A program made the position numbers and the translations under genes. A stretch of DNA of 64,000 bases from the IMG/VR virus record IMGVR_UViG_3300032893_000005, positions 62,001-126,000 of that record. One strand, written 5' to 3'. Of the stretch, positions 48,863-56,000 are shown in pieces. Under the pieces are notes generated by a model. The model was not told the origin of the DNA. It saw nothing but the letters and a program-made list of their open reading frames with translations, and did no database searches. The stretch is from a virus. The number at the start of each line of letters is the position of its first letter. Position 1 is the stretch's first letter.

Positions 48863-49301
48863 TGAGGTAGTCCAGGACGCTGTGAACAACTTCGGGTCGA
48901 TCTTCGAGATGGCCCAGTATGATGTTGCAGCTAAAGCAGATCAGACCGCGCACTCTGCCGGTCTTGTGGCAGTGATCAACCGTCAAGTTCTTGATCTTGC
49001 CTGTTTGAGGATAAACGGCAGTCTCCGGGTTCGTGCATATCTTACAGACCCCGTCTTGCTCGGCAAGCATCTGATTATATTGATCAAGTGTTATACCGTA
49101 CTTATGCTTAAGCATGCGATTCTTGGCTTCAAGCGGATTTCTCGCCCTTGTAGCTCGTTGATAGCCCCGCTGCTTTGCCCGTCTGTCTGGGTTGTTAAGA
49201 CGTGAAGCATCGTAACATGCCTGACAAAGACCCTTACCGATATGTTTTCTATCGGGATGACAAGTGGGATGTTCGTAAGTGGGTGGTCTACCAATTCTCA
49301 T
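48849..49301 (-). CDS. Endonuclease VII-like HNH endonuclease (mobile gene)
   Basis: 150 residues. An N-terminal Cys/His segment (CHPDRKHIGKGLCQACYD) resembles a zinc finger. The C-terminal nuclease has VCKICTNPE, LTVDHCHKTGRVRGLIC and SCNIILGHLED. It belongs to the same family as the protein at 1,496 (VDHCHVTGRVRGLLC), although the two are too different to be a fresh copy. Inserted in the tail operon between the tube gene and a small gene, and more AT-rich than both. Confidence 0.86.
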   Translation of the reverse strand: MRIGRPPTYEHPTCHPDRKHIGKGLCQACYDASRLNNPDRRAKQRGYQRATRARNPLEAKNRMLKHKYGITLDQYNQMLAEQDGVCKICTNPETAVYPQTGKIKNLTVDHCHKTGRVRGLICFSCNIILGHLEDRPEVVHSVLDYLNAKA

Positions 49302-49313
49302 ACAATTACTTTA

Positions 49314-49754
49314 TCATGCTTTGGCGTCCGAGACCTCATTATAGTAGAAGAGACCTTGGAAGCTCGCGCTGAAGGTGTTCACGCCTTTGACGCTAGTTGT
49401 TATACTGTCCTTGTCGAAGATCACGCCGACCACGCGGGCGTAGGTCGTGTTGAGCTTGCGGTCGATCAGCTCGATCACGCAGTACTTCTGGTTGAGGAGG
49501 TCTTGGAGAGTCGAGGCATTGATGATGCCGAAGCCTGCGGGTCCACCGATGTCGCGGACCTGAAAGCCAGCCATGGTGCCGGTGACGGAGTAGGGGCCAG
49601 TCGTCGCGATCTCCTGAGGAGGAAGAACGTCGATGCCGTAGATGGCCTTGACACCCTGAGAGCGGTTGATGGTGACGTTGGTCGCAAAGCCCACCACCTT
49701 GCCGTTGACCACGACCTTTGATGATGCGCCTGTGACTAAAGATTGCTGTGACAT
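49314..49754 (-). CDS. Tail tube protein
   Basis: 146 residues, a typical size for this role. Beta-rich: SSKVVVNGKVVGFATNVTI, then GVKAIYGIDVLPPQEIATTG, GTMAGFQVRDIGG and a closing strand FSASFQGLFYYNE. This matches tube proteins that assemble as hexameric rings inside the contractile sheath. The sheath gene is not in the window. It is preceded by the repeat-rich gap 49755-49912, and part of its fold is echoed in the Tat-signal protein at 26,674. Confidence 0.72.
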   Translation of the reverse strand: MSQQSLVTGASSKVVVNGKVVGFATNVTINRSQGVKAIYGIDVLPPQEIATTGPYSVTGTMAGFQVRDIGGPAGFGIINASTLQDLLNQKYCVIELIDRKLNTTYARVVGVIFDKDSITTSVKGVNTFSASFQGLFYYNEVSDAKA

Positions 49755-49777
49755 AAGTTACTCGCTGTAATTGTCCT

Positions 49778-49910
49778 AAAAGACTACTTTAATGGTCTAA
49801 AACTGGGTTAACTGCTCTTCTTAGACTACTTAAGTGGTCTAAGTATTGGGACAAAAAATGTCCCGATTGTGTCCCGATTGTCGCATAATTGCGACAAACG
49901 ATGTCGCAAT
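49778..49910 (-). promoter_or_regulatory. Palindrome-rich regulatory region upstream of the tail tube gene
   Basis: On the plus strand: AGACTACTTTAATGGTCT (49781-49798) and TTAGACTACTTAAGTGGTCT (49821-49840, plus AA) are imperfect palindromes of one kind spaced 42 bases apart. GGGACA-N5-TGTCCC is at 49848-49864. TGTCCCGATTG is repeated in tandem (49859-49880). TTGTCGCA-N4-TGCGACAA (49878-49897) and ATTGCGACA-N5-TGTCGCAAT (49888-49910) overlap and exclude each other as hairpins. No coding frame crosses the region convincingly. It may hold operators, an attenuator or a replication element. Confidence 0.7.
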
Positions 49911-49912
49911 AC

Positions 49913-50134
49913 TCACTCCTTGAACTCCACTTCGCTGTTCACGATCGTCAAGTGCACTTTACACCCGACGAGCTGAAGGTACGAAGGGTTGACGCTGAGC
50001 CGCTCGAGGGAGTTACCGATGCAGGTCCACATGCCGGGTCCGAAGGGGATCGTGATGCGATGCGTCCTACACTTTGGGCAGTCGAACTGGAGCCTTTGCG
50101 GTATCCACTTCGGGTTCAAGCTCTGCAACTTCAC
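49913..50134 (-). CDS. DUF6527-like small zinc protein
   Basis: 73 residues from GTG 50134, chosen because AAGGAGAT lies six bases upstream; a longer frame to 50,182 has no site. Core FDCPKCRTHRITIPFG, GNSLERLSVNPSY and GCKVHLTIVN recall DUF6527-type proteins, with Cys and His residues for one zinc. Role unknown. Overlaps the upstream gene by 68 bases. Confidence 0.72.
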   Translation of the reverse strand: MKLQSLNPKWIPQRLQFDCPKCRTHRITIPFGPGMWTCIGNSLERLSVNPSYLQLVGCKVHLTIVNSEVEFKE

Positions 50135-50255
50135 GCCGGATCTCCTTCTTCGCTGCCATGCGGACCGATCCTTCGATCGCACGCTTCCACTTGCCGAACG
50201 GCTTGATGTCGAGGCTCATGTACACGTCTTGCCACTTCTTCTTATACGCCTTCAC
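50067..50255 (-). CDS. Small basic helical protein
   Basis: 62 residues from GTG 50255, which shares its first base with the preceding stop (TAGTG) and has AGGAG upstream. Helical and basic (YKKKWQDVYMSLDIKPFGKW, then AAKKEIRREVAELE). A longer frame reaching 50,327 has an unlikely Ser/Arg-rich start and is rejected. Unknown role. Confidence 0.65.
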   Translation of the reverse strand: MKAYKKKWQDVYMSLDIKPFGKWKRAIEGSVRMAAKKEIRREVAELEPEVDTAKAPVRLPKV

Positions 50256-50457
50256 TACCGTCTCCTGGCTGCTTGCCTGGCTGCGACGACGAAGCTGAGG
50301 GGAACGACTGGCTTCCAGTTCTTCCACGCTTCGGCGATCTCTCTTGCGGTTGGGACTTTCTTAGGTGGTACCTTCGCACCGTTTCCTTGATCACCCACTC
50401 GTACTTCTCCTGGTCCGTGCCGTTCTCTGGGTAAGGGATGGGCGTATCGTCACTCAT
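50242..50457 (-). CDS. Doubtful short reading frame overlapping the 47-residue gene
   Basis: 71 residues. The first 30 residues (PIPYPENGTDQEKYEWVIKE) look like real protein; after that the composition turns to Ser, Gln and Gly with no structure. The start ATG 50457 has no good ribosome-binding site. Either only the front is meaningful and translation shifts by -1 into the 50,255-50,398 frame, or this is a decayed gene. Confidence 0.4.
   Translation of the reverse strand: MSDDTPIPYPENGTDQEKYEWVIKETVRRYHLRKSQPQERSPKRGRTGSQSFPSASSSQPGKQPGDGSEGV
50255..50398 (-). CDS. Small basic helical protein
   Basis: 47 residues from GTG 50398 with AGGAGAAG five bases upstream. The sequence is protein-like: GAKVPPKKVPTAREIAEAWK followed by NWKPVVPLSFVVAARQAARRR-type helix (last residues 28-47). 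It lies in a different frame within the 3' part of the weaker frame 50,242-50,457. Translational coupling to the next gene by TAGTG supports it. Confidence 0.6.
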   Translation of the reverse strand: MGDQGNGAKVPPKKVPTAREIAEAWKNWKPVVPLSFVVAARQAARRR

Positions 50458-50467
50458 CTTAGACGTT

Positions 50468-50644
50468 TTACTTACTTTGTCTAGGATGAGAGCACAACTT
50501 TACAGGTTCACTGGGCTGCTTAAGCATCCATTCAAGAACTCTTGTGACAGCCTCGTACTCACCCTTCATGAACTCTTCCCATTCTTTGTTAGCTTCGATC
50601 ATGATCTCGTCAGAGGTTCGTGCTTTCTCGGTTGACTCTTCCAT
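50468..50644 (-). CDS. Small acidic helical protein
   Basis: 58 residues from ATG 50644 with AAGGAG upstream. Acidic helical core (EIMIEANKEWEEFMKGEYEA) and a short tail with one Cys. No recognised family. A 59-base gap with an A/T-rich stretch and the direct repeat TAAACT-N4-TAAACT precedes it. Confidence 0.68.
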   Translation of the reverse strand: MEESTEKARTSDEIMIEANKEWEEFMKGEYEAVTRVLEWMLKQPSEPVKLCSHPRQSK

Positions 50645-50703
50645 CCTGGCTCCTTATAGTGAGTTTACTCCAGTTTACCAATTTTTCCCTATAAGTGCCA
50701 GTC

Positions 50704-50895
50704 TTAGGACTTTGTTTGCTTTCGTAAGTGCTCGCGCTGGCAGTGGTCAGTGCAGTAGGCGAAGAACGCTGTGCTCGAGAACTCATGGCCGCAGTTTGGG
50801 CACTTGAAGTTAAAGAACTGCGACTCGTCGATCGGTTCCAGCTTGATCGGCTGAGGCTTGATGCGTCGCGGCTTAACTGATCTCACCTTACCCAT
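50704..50895 (-). CDS. Small zinc-finger protein
   Basis: 63 residues. Basic N-terminus rich in Arg/Lys/Pro, then FKCPNCGHEFSSTAFFAYC and DHCQREH, a C2-C2 or C2-CH type zinc finger. Could be a DNA-binding regulator within the tail cluster. Ends nothing else; gaps of 59 and 28 bases flank it. Confidence 0.72.
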   Translation of the reverse strand: MGKVRSVKPRRIKPQPIKLEPIDESQFFNFKCPNCGHEFSSTAFFAYCTDHCQREHLRKQTKS

Positions 50896-50923
50896 GATCC
50901 CCTGACTCCACTATTGTAAGGAG

Positions 50924-52519
50924 CTAAGTCGCGTCTCCAGCATAGACGTCCACTATGTTGTTCATGCCTGGCCCCTTGGGATAGACAACGATTATGTTGA
51001 CAAAAATCCCTGCTGCGGCGATCGACTGAGCCAGAGCTTCTGCCTCGATGCGGCCTTGCACAGTTCCAGTCAGGTAAGTCGGGTAGTCAGTGCCATCCGT
51101 TGCCGGGCTGTAGGGCTTGGTGGTTCTAACTAGCGAGACGTCCGGGTTGGCGTGCGTCCTCTTCATGACGTATGACGCATCGAGTAACAGCGTACCGTTT
51201 GACGGGCGACCGAGGTACTTGATCGGGCCTTCCTGATTACTGGTGCCGAAGTCCAAGATGATGTTGCCTGGGCTGTCCGGGAACTGCGCGGTGCTTCCTG
51301 ATGCTGACACGACGGTGTAAGGCTGACCAGCTTCCAGCGTCTGGTTGAGCGTGCACGACACGTTGCCGATGGTAACCCCTGAGGTAGGGTCGAAGCAGTA
51401 AGCACCGATGAACGTGTCAGGCCCACCGGTCTCATGGACGTGCCAACCGCCGATGAGCTGCCGCTTGATGATCTGCGTCGTCGCCGGGATGTAGATCACG
51501 ATCTCGTACGGGTTCACCTCGTAGAGCGTCGCGAACCTTGAGAGGTTGTTAAGTGTGGTGCGCCTGGGAAAGTAGAAGCGGATGTCGTTAGCACTCCCCT
51601 GACTTATGACAGAGGTAGTCTGGATCAGAGGGTTGACGATCTCGAAGTAGCCGCTTCCCACCACGTCAGGGTTGACCTTGGTGATGGTGAACGTACCAGC
51701 CTGGATGCTCGTGAACGGTGGGTTCTGGATGACAGCGTAGTCGCCAGCGAAGATGTTCTGTAAGGTCGGGTCAGGGCCAGAAGTCCAGGTGTAGCGGATG
51801 AAGCCGCCGTTGACCGTGATGGTCCACTGAGTTCCAGCAGCCTGAGTCGTAGGCCTGATCTGAGGAAACCTGAACACGTTCTGGGCTAGTCCCCCGAGTA
51901 CTGTGATGGAGGAGCGTGGACCGCGTGTACCGCTGAAGAGCTGGACGTAGTTTAAGCCAGCGCTCGAGTCGAGGTAGTCTTGAGCTGTGAGGCTTGAGCC
52001 TTGTTGCAATGCAGCGCGAGCGATCACCGTCGACACTTCGACAGCAGTCGCCTGTGAGATGTCTTGGAAGTCAGCCGCGTTGAACACGACGGACACCGGT
52101 GCAGCGTCAGCGTCAGTCTGGACCAGGAAGTCCATGCCGTCCTGGAGGAAGAAAGGCTCGGCCTGAGTTGACAGCACGTTTGCGTGCACTGCGTCAGCCC
52201 CGTAGAACAGCTCGAGCACTTGAAGGAAGATGTTGGAGACCGTCTTCGAGTTGTTGATCGAGATCGCGAGGTTACGATAGGAGTCATCATCGATGCCTAC
52301 GCCTGCCGGACGCTCTACGCCGATCGCGGACGTAAGCTTATCCAGGAAGCCCTGCTCTGCAGTCCATATGATCATGTTCTGCTTGGCAGCGGCAACGGTA
52401 GCCACGTTGATGTCGTCGACCGCTGCGGTTGCCTGAAGCATCGCGTTCGTGAACTTACCCTTGATGTCTCCGCGCAGGAACTGGCGAAGACGCTGGAACG
52501 AAGTCTGGTTATCAGCCAT
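50924..52519 (-). CDS. Tail/baseplate structural protein
   Basis: 531 residues, with Lys-poor, beta-rich sequence. The N-terminal 150 residues are helical (GFLDKLTSAIGVERPAGVG, FLQVLELFYGADAVHAN); the rest is beta-structured, and the C-terminal GRIEAEALAQSIAAAGIFVN resembles the last domain of baseplate J-like proteins. Position directly downstream of the giant wedge gene fits a baseplate wedge partner. It overlaps the upstream gene by 8 bases. Confidence 0.7.
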   Translation of the reverse strand: MADNQTSFQRLRQFLRGDIKGKFTNAMLQATAAVDDINVATVAAAKQNMIIWTAEQGFLDKLTSAIGVERPAGVGIDDDSYRNLAISINNSKTVSNIFLQVLELFYGADAVHANVLSTQAEPFFLQDGMDFLVQTDADAAPVSVVFNAADFQDISQATAVEVSTVIARAALQQGSSLTAQDYLDSSAGLNYVQLFSGTRGPRSSITVLGGLAQNVFRFPQIRPTTQAAGTQWTITVNGGFIRYTWTSGPDPTLQNIFAGDYAVIQNPPFTSIQAGTFTITKVNPDVVGSGYFEIVNPLIQTTSVISQGSANDIRFYFPRRTTLNNLSRFATLYEVNPYEIVIYIPATTQIIKRQLIGGWHVHETGGPDTFIGAYCFDPTSGVTIGNVSCTLNQTLEAGQPYTVVSASGSTAQFPDSPGNIILDFGTSNQEGPIKYLGRPSNGTLLLDASYVMKRTHANPDVSLVRTTKPYSPATDGTDYPTYLTGTVQGRIEAEALAQSIAAAGIFVNIIVVYPKGPGMNNIVDVYAGDAT

Positions 52520-52793
52520 TCTTTCTCTCTGAAGCCCTTAGGCGCTCGATCCTGTGCTTGCGGTTACAGATCCGGTAGTAGCGGTGCCAGAAGCTCGCCT
52601 GGAAGAAGTCGTCGTCGTAGCTGAGCTTGACCTTGTCTTCCTCTAGGTCTGCCTTGTACTCAACCTCGGACACTGGGTAGTTGTTTCGGTTGACGTCGTC
52701 GTGGTGGTTGTTGAACATGGCGTAGCCGAGGTTGACGCCCTGCGTCCCGTTCATCCAGTTATCAGCGTTGGACAGCCTTCTGTTGATGCCCAT
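52512..52793 (-). CDS. Small protein in the baseplate cluster
   Basis: 93 residues, rich in Asn, Asp, His and Tyr with a basic end (YYRICNRKHRIERLRASERK). No motif recognised. TGATG-type and 8-base overlaps tie it to both neighbours, so it is probably a baseplate accessory. Confidence 0.7.
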   Translation of the reverse strand: MGINRRLSNADNWMNGTQGVNLGYAMFNNHHDDVNRNNYPVSEVEYKADLEEDKVKLSYDDDFFQASFWHRYYRICNRKHRIERLRASERKNG

Positions 52794-53023
52794 CAGTCGT
52801 GCTCGTAAGTTCCGGTCCCGTAGTTCATCTCGTACTCCGTAGCGTTGTACTCGACCGCTATGTGCAGGTTATCAACTTCCCAGCACTTTCTGCCAGCCTC
52901 GAGGCCGTAGCCGTTCATGCATACCTCGTCGAGCGTGCCGATCATGTTGAACTTACCGAGGTGCTTGCTGAGAAGCGGGTGTCCTTGCAGGTGAAGTGAT
53001 GAGTTTACGTTGCCTGACTTCAC
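52793..53023 (-). CDS. Small protein in the baseplate cluster
   Basis: 76 residues, two Cys (EVCMNGYG, RKCWEVD), no known family. Starts in the stop of the wedge gene (four-base overlap). Confidence 0.7.
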   Translation of the reverse strand: MKSGNVNSSLHLQGHPLLSKHLGKFNMIGTLDEVCMNGYGLEAGRKCWEVDNLHIAVEYNATEYEMNYGTGTYEHD

Positions 53024-56000
53024 GAAGCAAGGCTCACGATCACGTCCGTGCTGAGGCTCAGGACGATCGGCTTCTCGTTCGGCTGGCTGATGATCTGGTC
53101 GTTGGTCGCGTTGTAGGTCGGGCTCGAGATACTGACGGCCTGGACACCAGCGATCGACTGGGCAGCAGAGACGATCTGCGAGAATACCACGGGATCACCA
53201 GCACCAAGGCTGTTGATGTAGGAGGCCACTGCGGTCTGAACTCTGTTACGCACCACGGCAAACGGAGTACCAGTCTTGTTGCGGATGACGATGCTGACCT
53301 GGATTCTCTTCTTGAGCGCCGAGTCGATCTCGATGTAGGAGCCAGCCGCTGCGACGCCGGGGTAAGTGATCGGGTCAGAAGCCTGACCACGGATGACTTG
53401 ACCCACTGCGTTGATTAGGCCGCCGTAGTGCTGGTACGAGTCCGCGCCGACCGCCACGTTGGTGTTGAAGGCAAGCTTGCTGACTGCGCTGATGCTGGAC
53501 GCGCCCGAGCTGTTGATCTTGTTGAAGAGGTCGATGCCCTCCACCACGATGTCTGCGTAGTTCACGTTGATCGGTGACTGCGCGACGTTTGCGATCTTCG
53601 CGTACTGGGTGAACGGGAACTCCTCGATCACGGTCACGTTCACGAAGTCAGCGCCCAGGGTGTTGGTAGTGACAGAGTTCTTGCTGAGCGTGGGCGTAGA
53701 GATCGCGATCTGAGTGTCAGAGCTGATGCCGGTGACCAGGTACTCACCCTTGCGAGTCTCGACGGGAACGCTCGAGTCATCGAGTAAGCTCGTTCCGAGA
53801 GAGAACGTGTCGCCAGGACGCACTGAGTCATAACTTATGACGTGGATGTCTGAGGCGCCTGTCAGGATGTAGTCGCCGACCATCGCCGACGGATTCTCGA
53901 AGTAGATGGTGCTTGAGCCGAAGGTGTTGACGACCAGGAACTCGCCAGCGTTGCCGAACGTGAAGACGCCGGAGAACACTGCGCGATCGCCCTTGTAGAG
54001 TCGCTTGAGGACTGTGCCGGACGCGGCTGCTGATACAACGTCAGGAGAACCAGACTGTAAGTACTGGAACGCCGTGGTGCTCGAGGCCATAGCACGGAAC
54101 TTACCGTTGAAGCTCGAGTCGTCAGAACTCACTTCGATCGTGGTGAAGCTGTTGACGGGGACGTTGTGCGCTGCGCTAAGAGTGATGGTAGACACACTCG
54201 AGGTGCGCTGCTTGTTAGTGACCGTCATGGTCTTCGAGAAGTTAGGAGCCGTGCCGAGGCCAGTCCAGGAAGCTGCGATGAACTTGCCCTGCTTCTCGAG
54301 CCTGATCTGAGTCGTGTTGTCAGAGTCGTGGTAGCGCTGAGTCTGGAACCATCCAGTCTGCTCGAGGTTACCGGTGTTGGAGTTCGAGATGCTGATCTGT
54401 GCAGTACCGAGGCTGGGGTTAACGCCCATGAAGCTGATCTCAGTTCCAGCACTGAAGCCTAAGTCTTTGGTAAGCTGGACGCCGTTCTGGATCTTCACCC
54501 ACTGGCCAGCCACGAAGCCGCGCATGGCAGCCTTCGGGATCGCGAACTTGGTGTAGGACGTTGACACGACGCTTCCAGAATCCTGCACAGCCCCTGAGAT
54601 GGAGTTGGCAGTACCGCCGGAGACCTCGACTGCGCCAGAGGAGCCGAAGAGTTCAGAGTAGAACTGGACAGCGCCTGCGTTGTCGCAGACCCCAGCCTGA
54701 GCGAGCGAGCTTAGACCGGTGACAGCGAACACGTTTACGTACCTGGAGAGCTGGTCAGCGTCGGTCGGGATCAAGTAGAAGTCTTCGCCGACGAGCTGAG
54801 AGCCGCTGATGGCGAGCGGAGTCTTAAGCGAGAAGTAGTTCACCGGCACCGAGACAGTGCCGATGTTGCTCACGTCTACCCAGTTCTCGCCGTCTGCCAA
54901 ACCAATGAACGCCTCAGAGCCCAGGCTATCGTCGAGGGTAGAGGTGGTGATGTTGCCAGCACCAGACTCCAACTGAGAGAGTGAGATGTAAGAAGCAAGG
55001 TTCGCGGTTACGTACGTCGCCGTTGTGAGTGCCGTATCCCCTGACAAAGGGAAGAACTGGAGCGACGATGCGCTTGACAGAGTGCGTCCGGTTTCCAGCG
55101 TGCCGCCGTACTTGGTGATCTCGAAGTAGACGTTGGTGATCGCGGTTATCTTGTAGGAACCCTGATTGTTCGCGCTGAAGGTGGAGGCTGAGCTGATCGC
55201 AACGACGTCGCCGACCACTATGCTCGCAGACAAGAAGTTAGGGGCAGTGCCGATCGTGTTGTAGGTGTAACGCCATGTGTTACCGATCGGGTTGGTCACG
55301 TCGAACTGAGTGGTAGCATCCCAAGTGCCGCCGGTGCGCAGAGCCCCTGATGACAAGTAGAGCTGGACGCTGGTGTTTAGGTCGTTAGTGATCGCGGACG
55401 ACATCGGAGTGCTGGCCGCGTTCGGGTAGAAGAAGCCGACCTGCACCTGGTTACCGCTGGGACCGTAAGTGGCCGCGCGTACCAGCATCTTGTTGTTGGC
55501 GCCAGCAGGGTCAAGGACTGTTCTGGCCCTGAAGTGGACCTTGAAGTCGTTGAAGACGAAGTTGTTGCCGAAGCTTGCCGGGAAGTTCGAGGTAGGACCG
55601 AGGTCAGTGTCGTACGCGTTGAAGCTGTTTGCGCCGGTAGACGCGTAGACAGTTCCATGACGCCCCATGTTAATGTTGAACGTCTTGTTGACCGTGTCCT
55701 TGTCGAAGATGCTGACCAGGTTGTCCTGGTAGCTGAAGTTGTAGCCCGACGCCACGTAGTAGCGATCGTTCTGGATGATGTCATCCATCTTAGGAGAGTT
55801 ACGCAGTGTGACAGAAGTTCCGGTGATGAGTTCAAGCCGCTGCTTCAGTCCCCTGTTCGAGCTGATGAGCCCGTTGTAGGGATCAAGCCACTTGAAGACC
55901 TTGTTCGGGTTAACCCCTAAGGTAGCAAGGTTCTGGTTGGTGATCGCGTTGGTGTAAGGAGTCGTTGCGTCGCCTGTCGCGATGCTGTCGTGGATGAACT

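Noticed and set aside
50067-50327. Longer version of the small basic gene starting at 50327
   Set aside because: The extra N-terminus is Ser/Arg/Gln-rich without structure, and a GTG at 50255 has a good ribosome-binding site and a stop/start overlap.
50645-50703. TTGGTA-N17-TATAAG as a leftward promoter
   Set aside because: Transcription would start at or past the ribosome-binding site of the gene at 50644, so it could not serve that gene.
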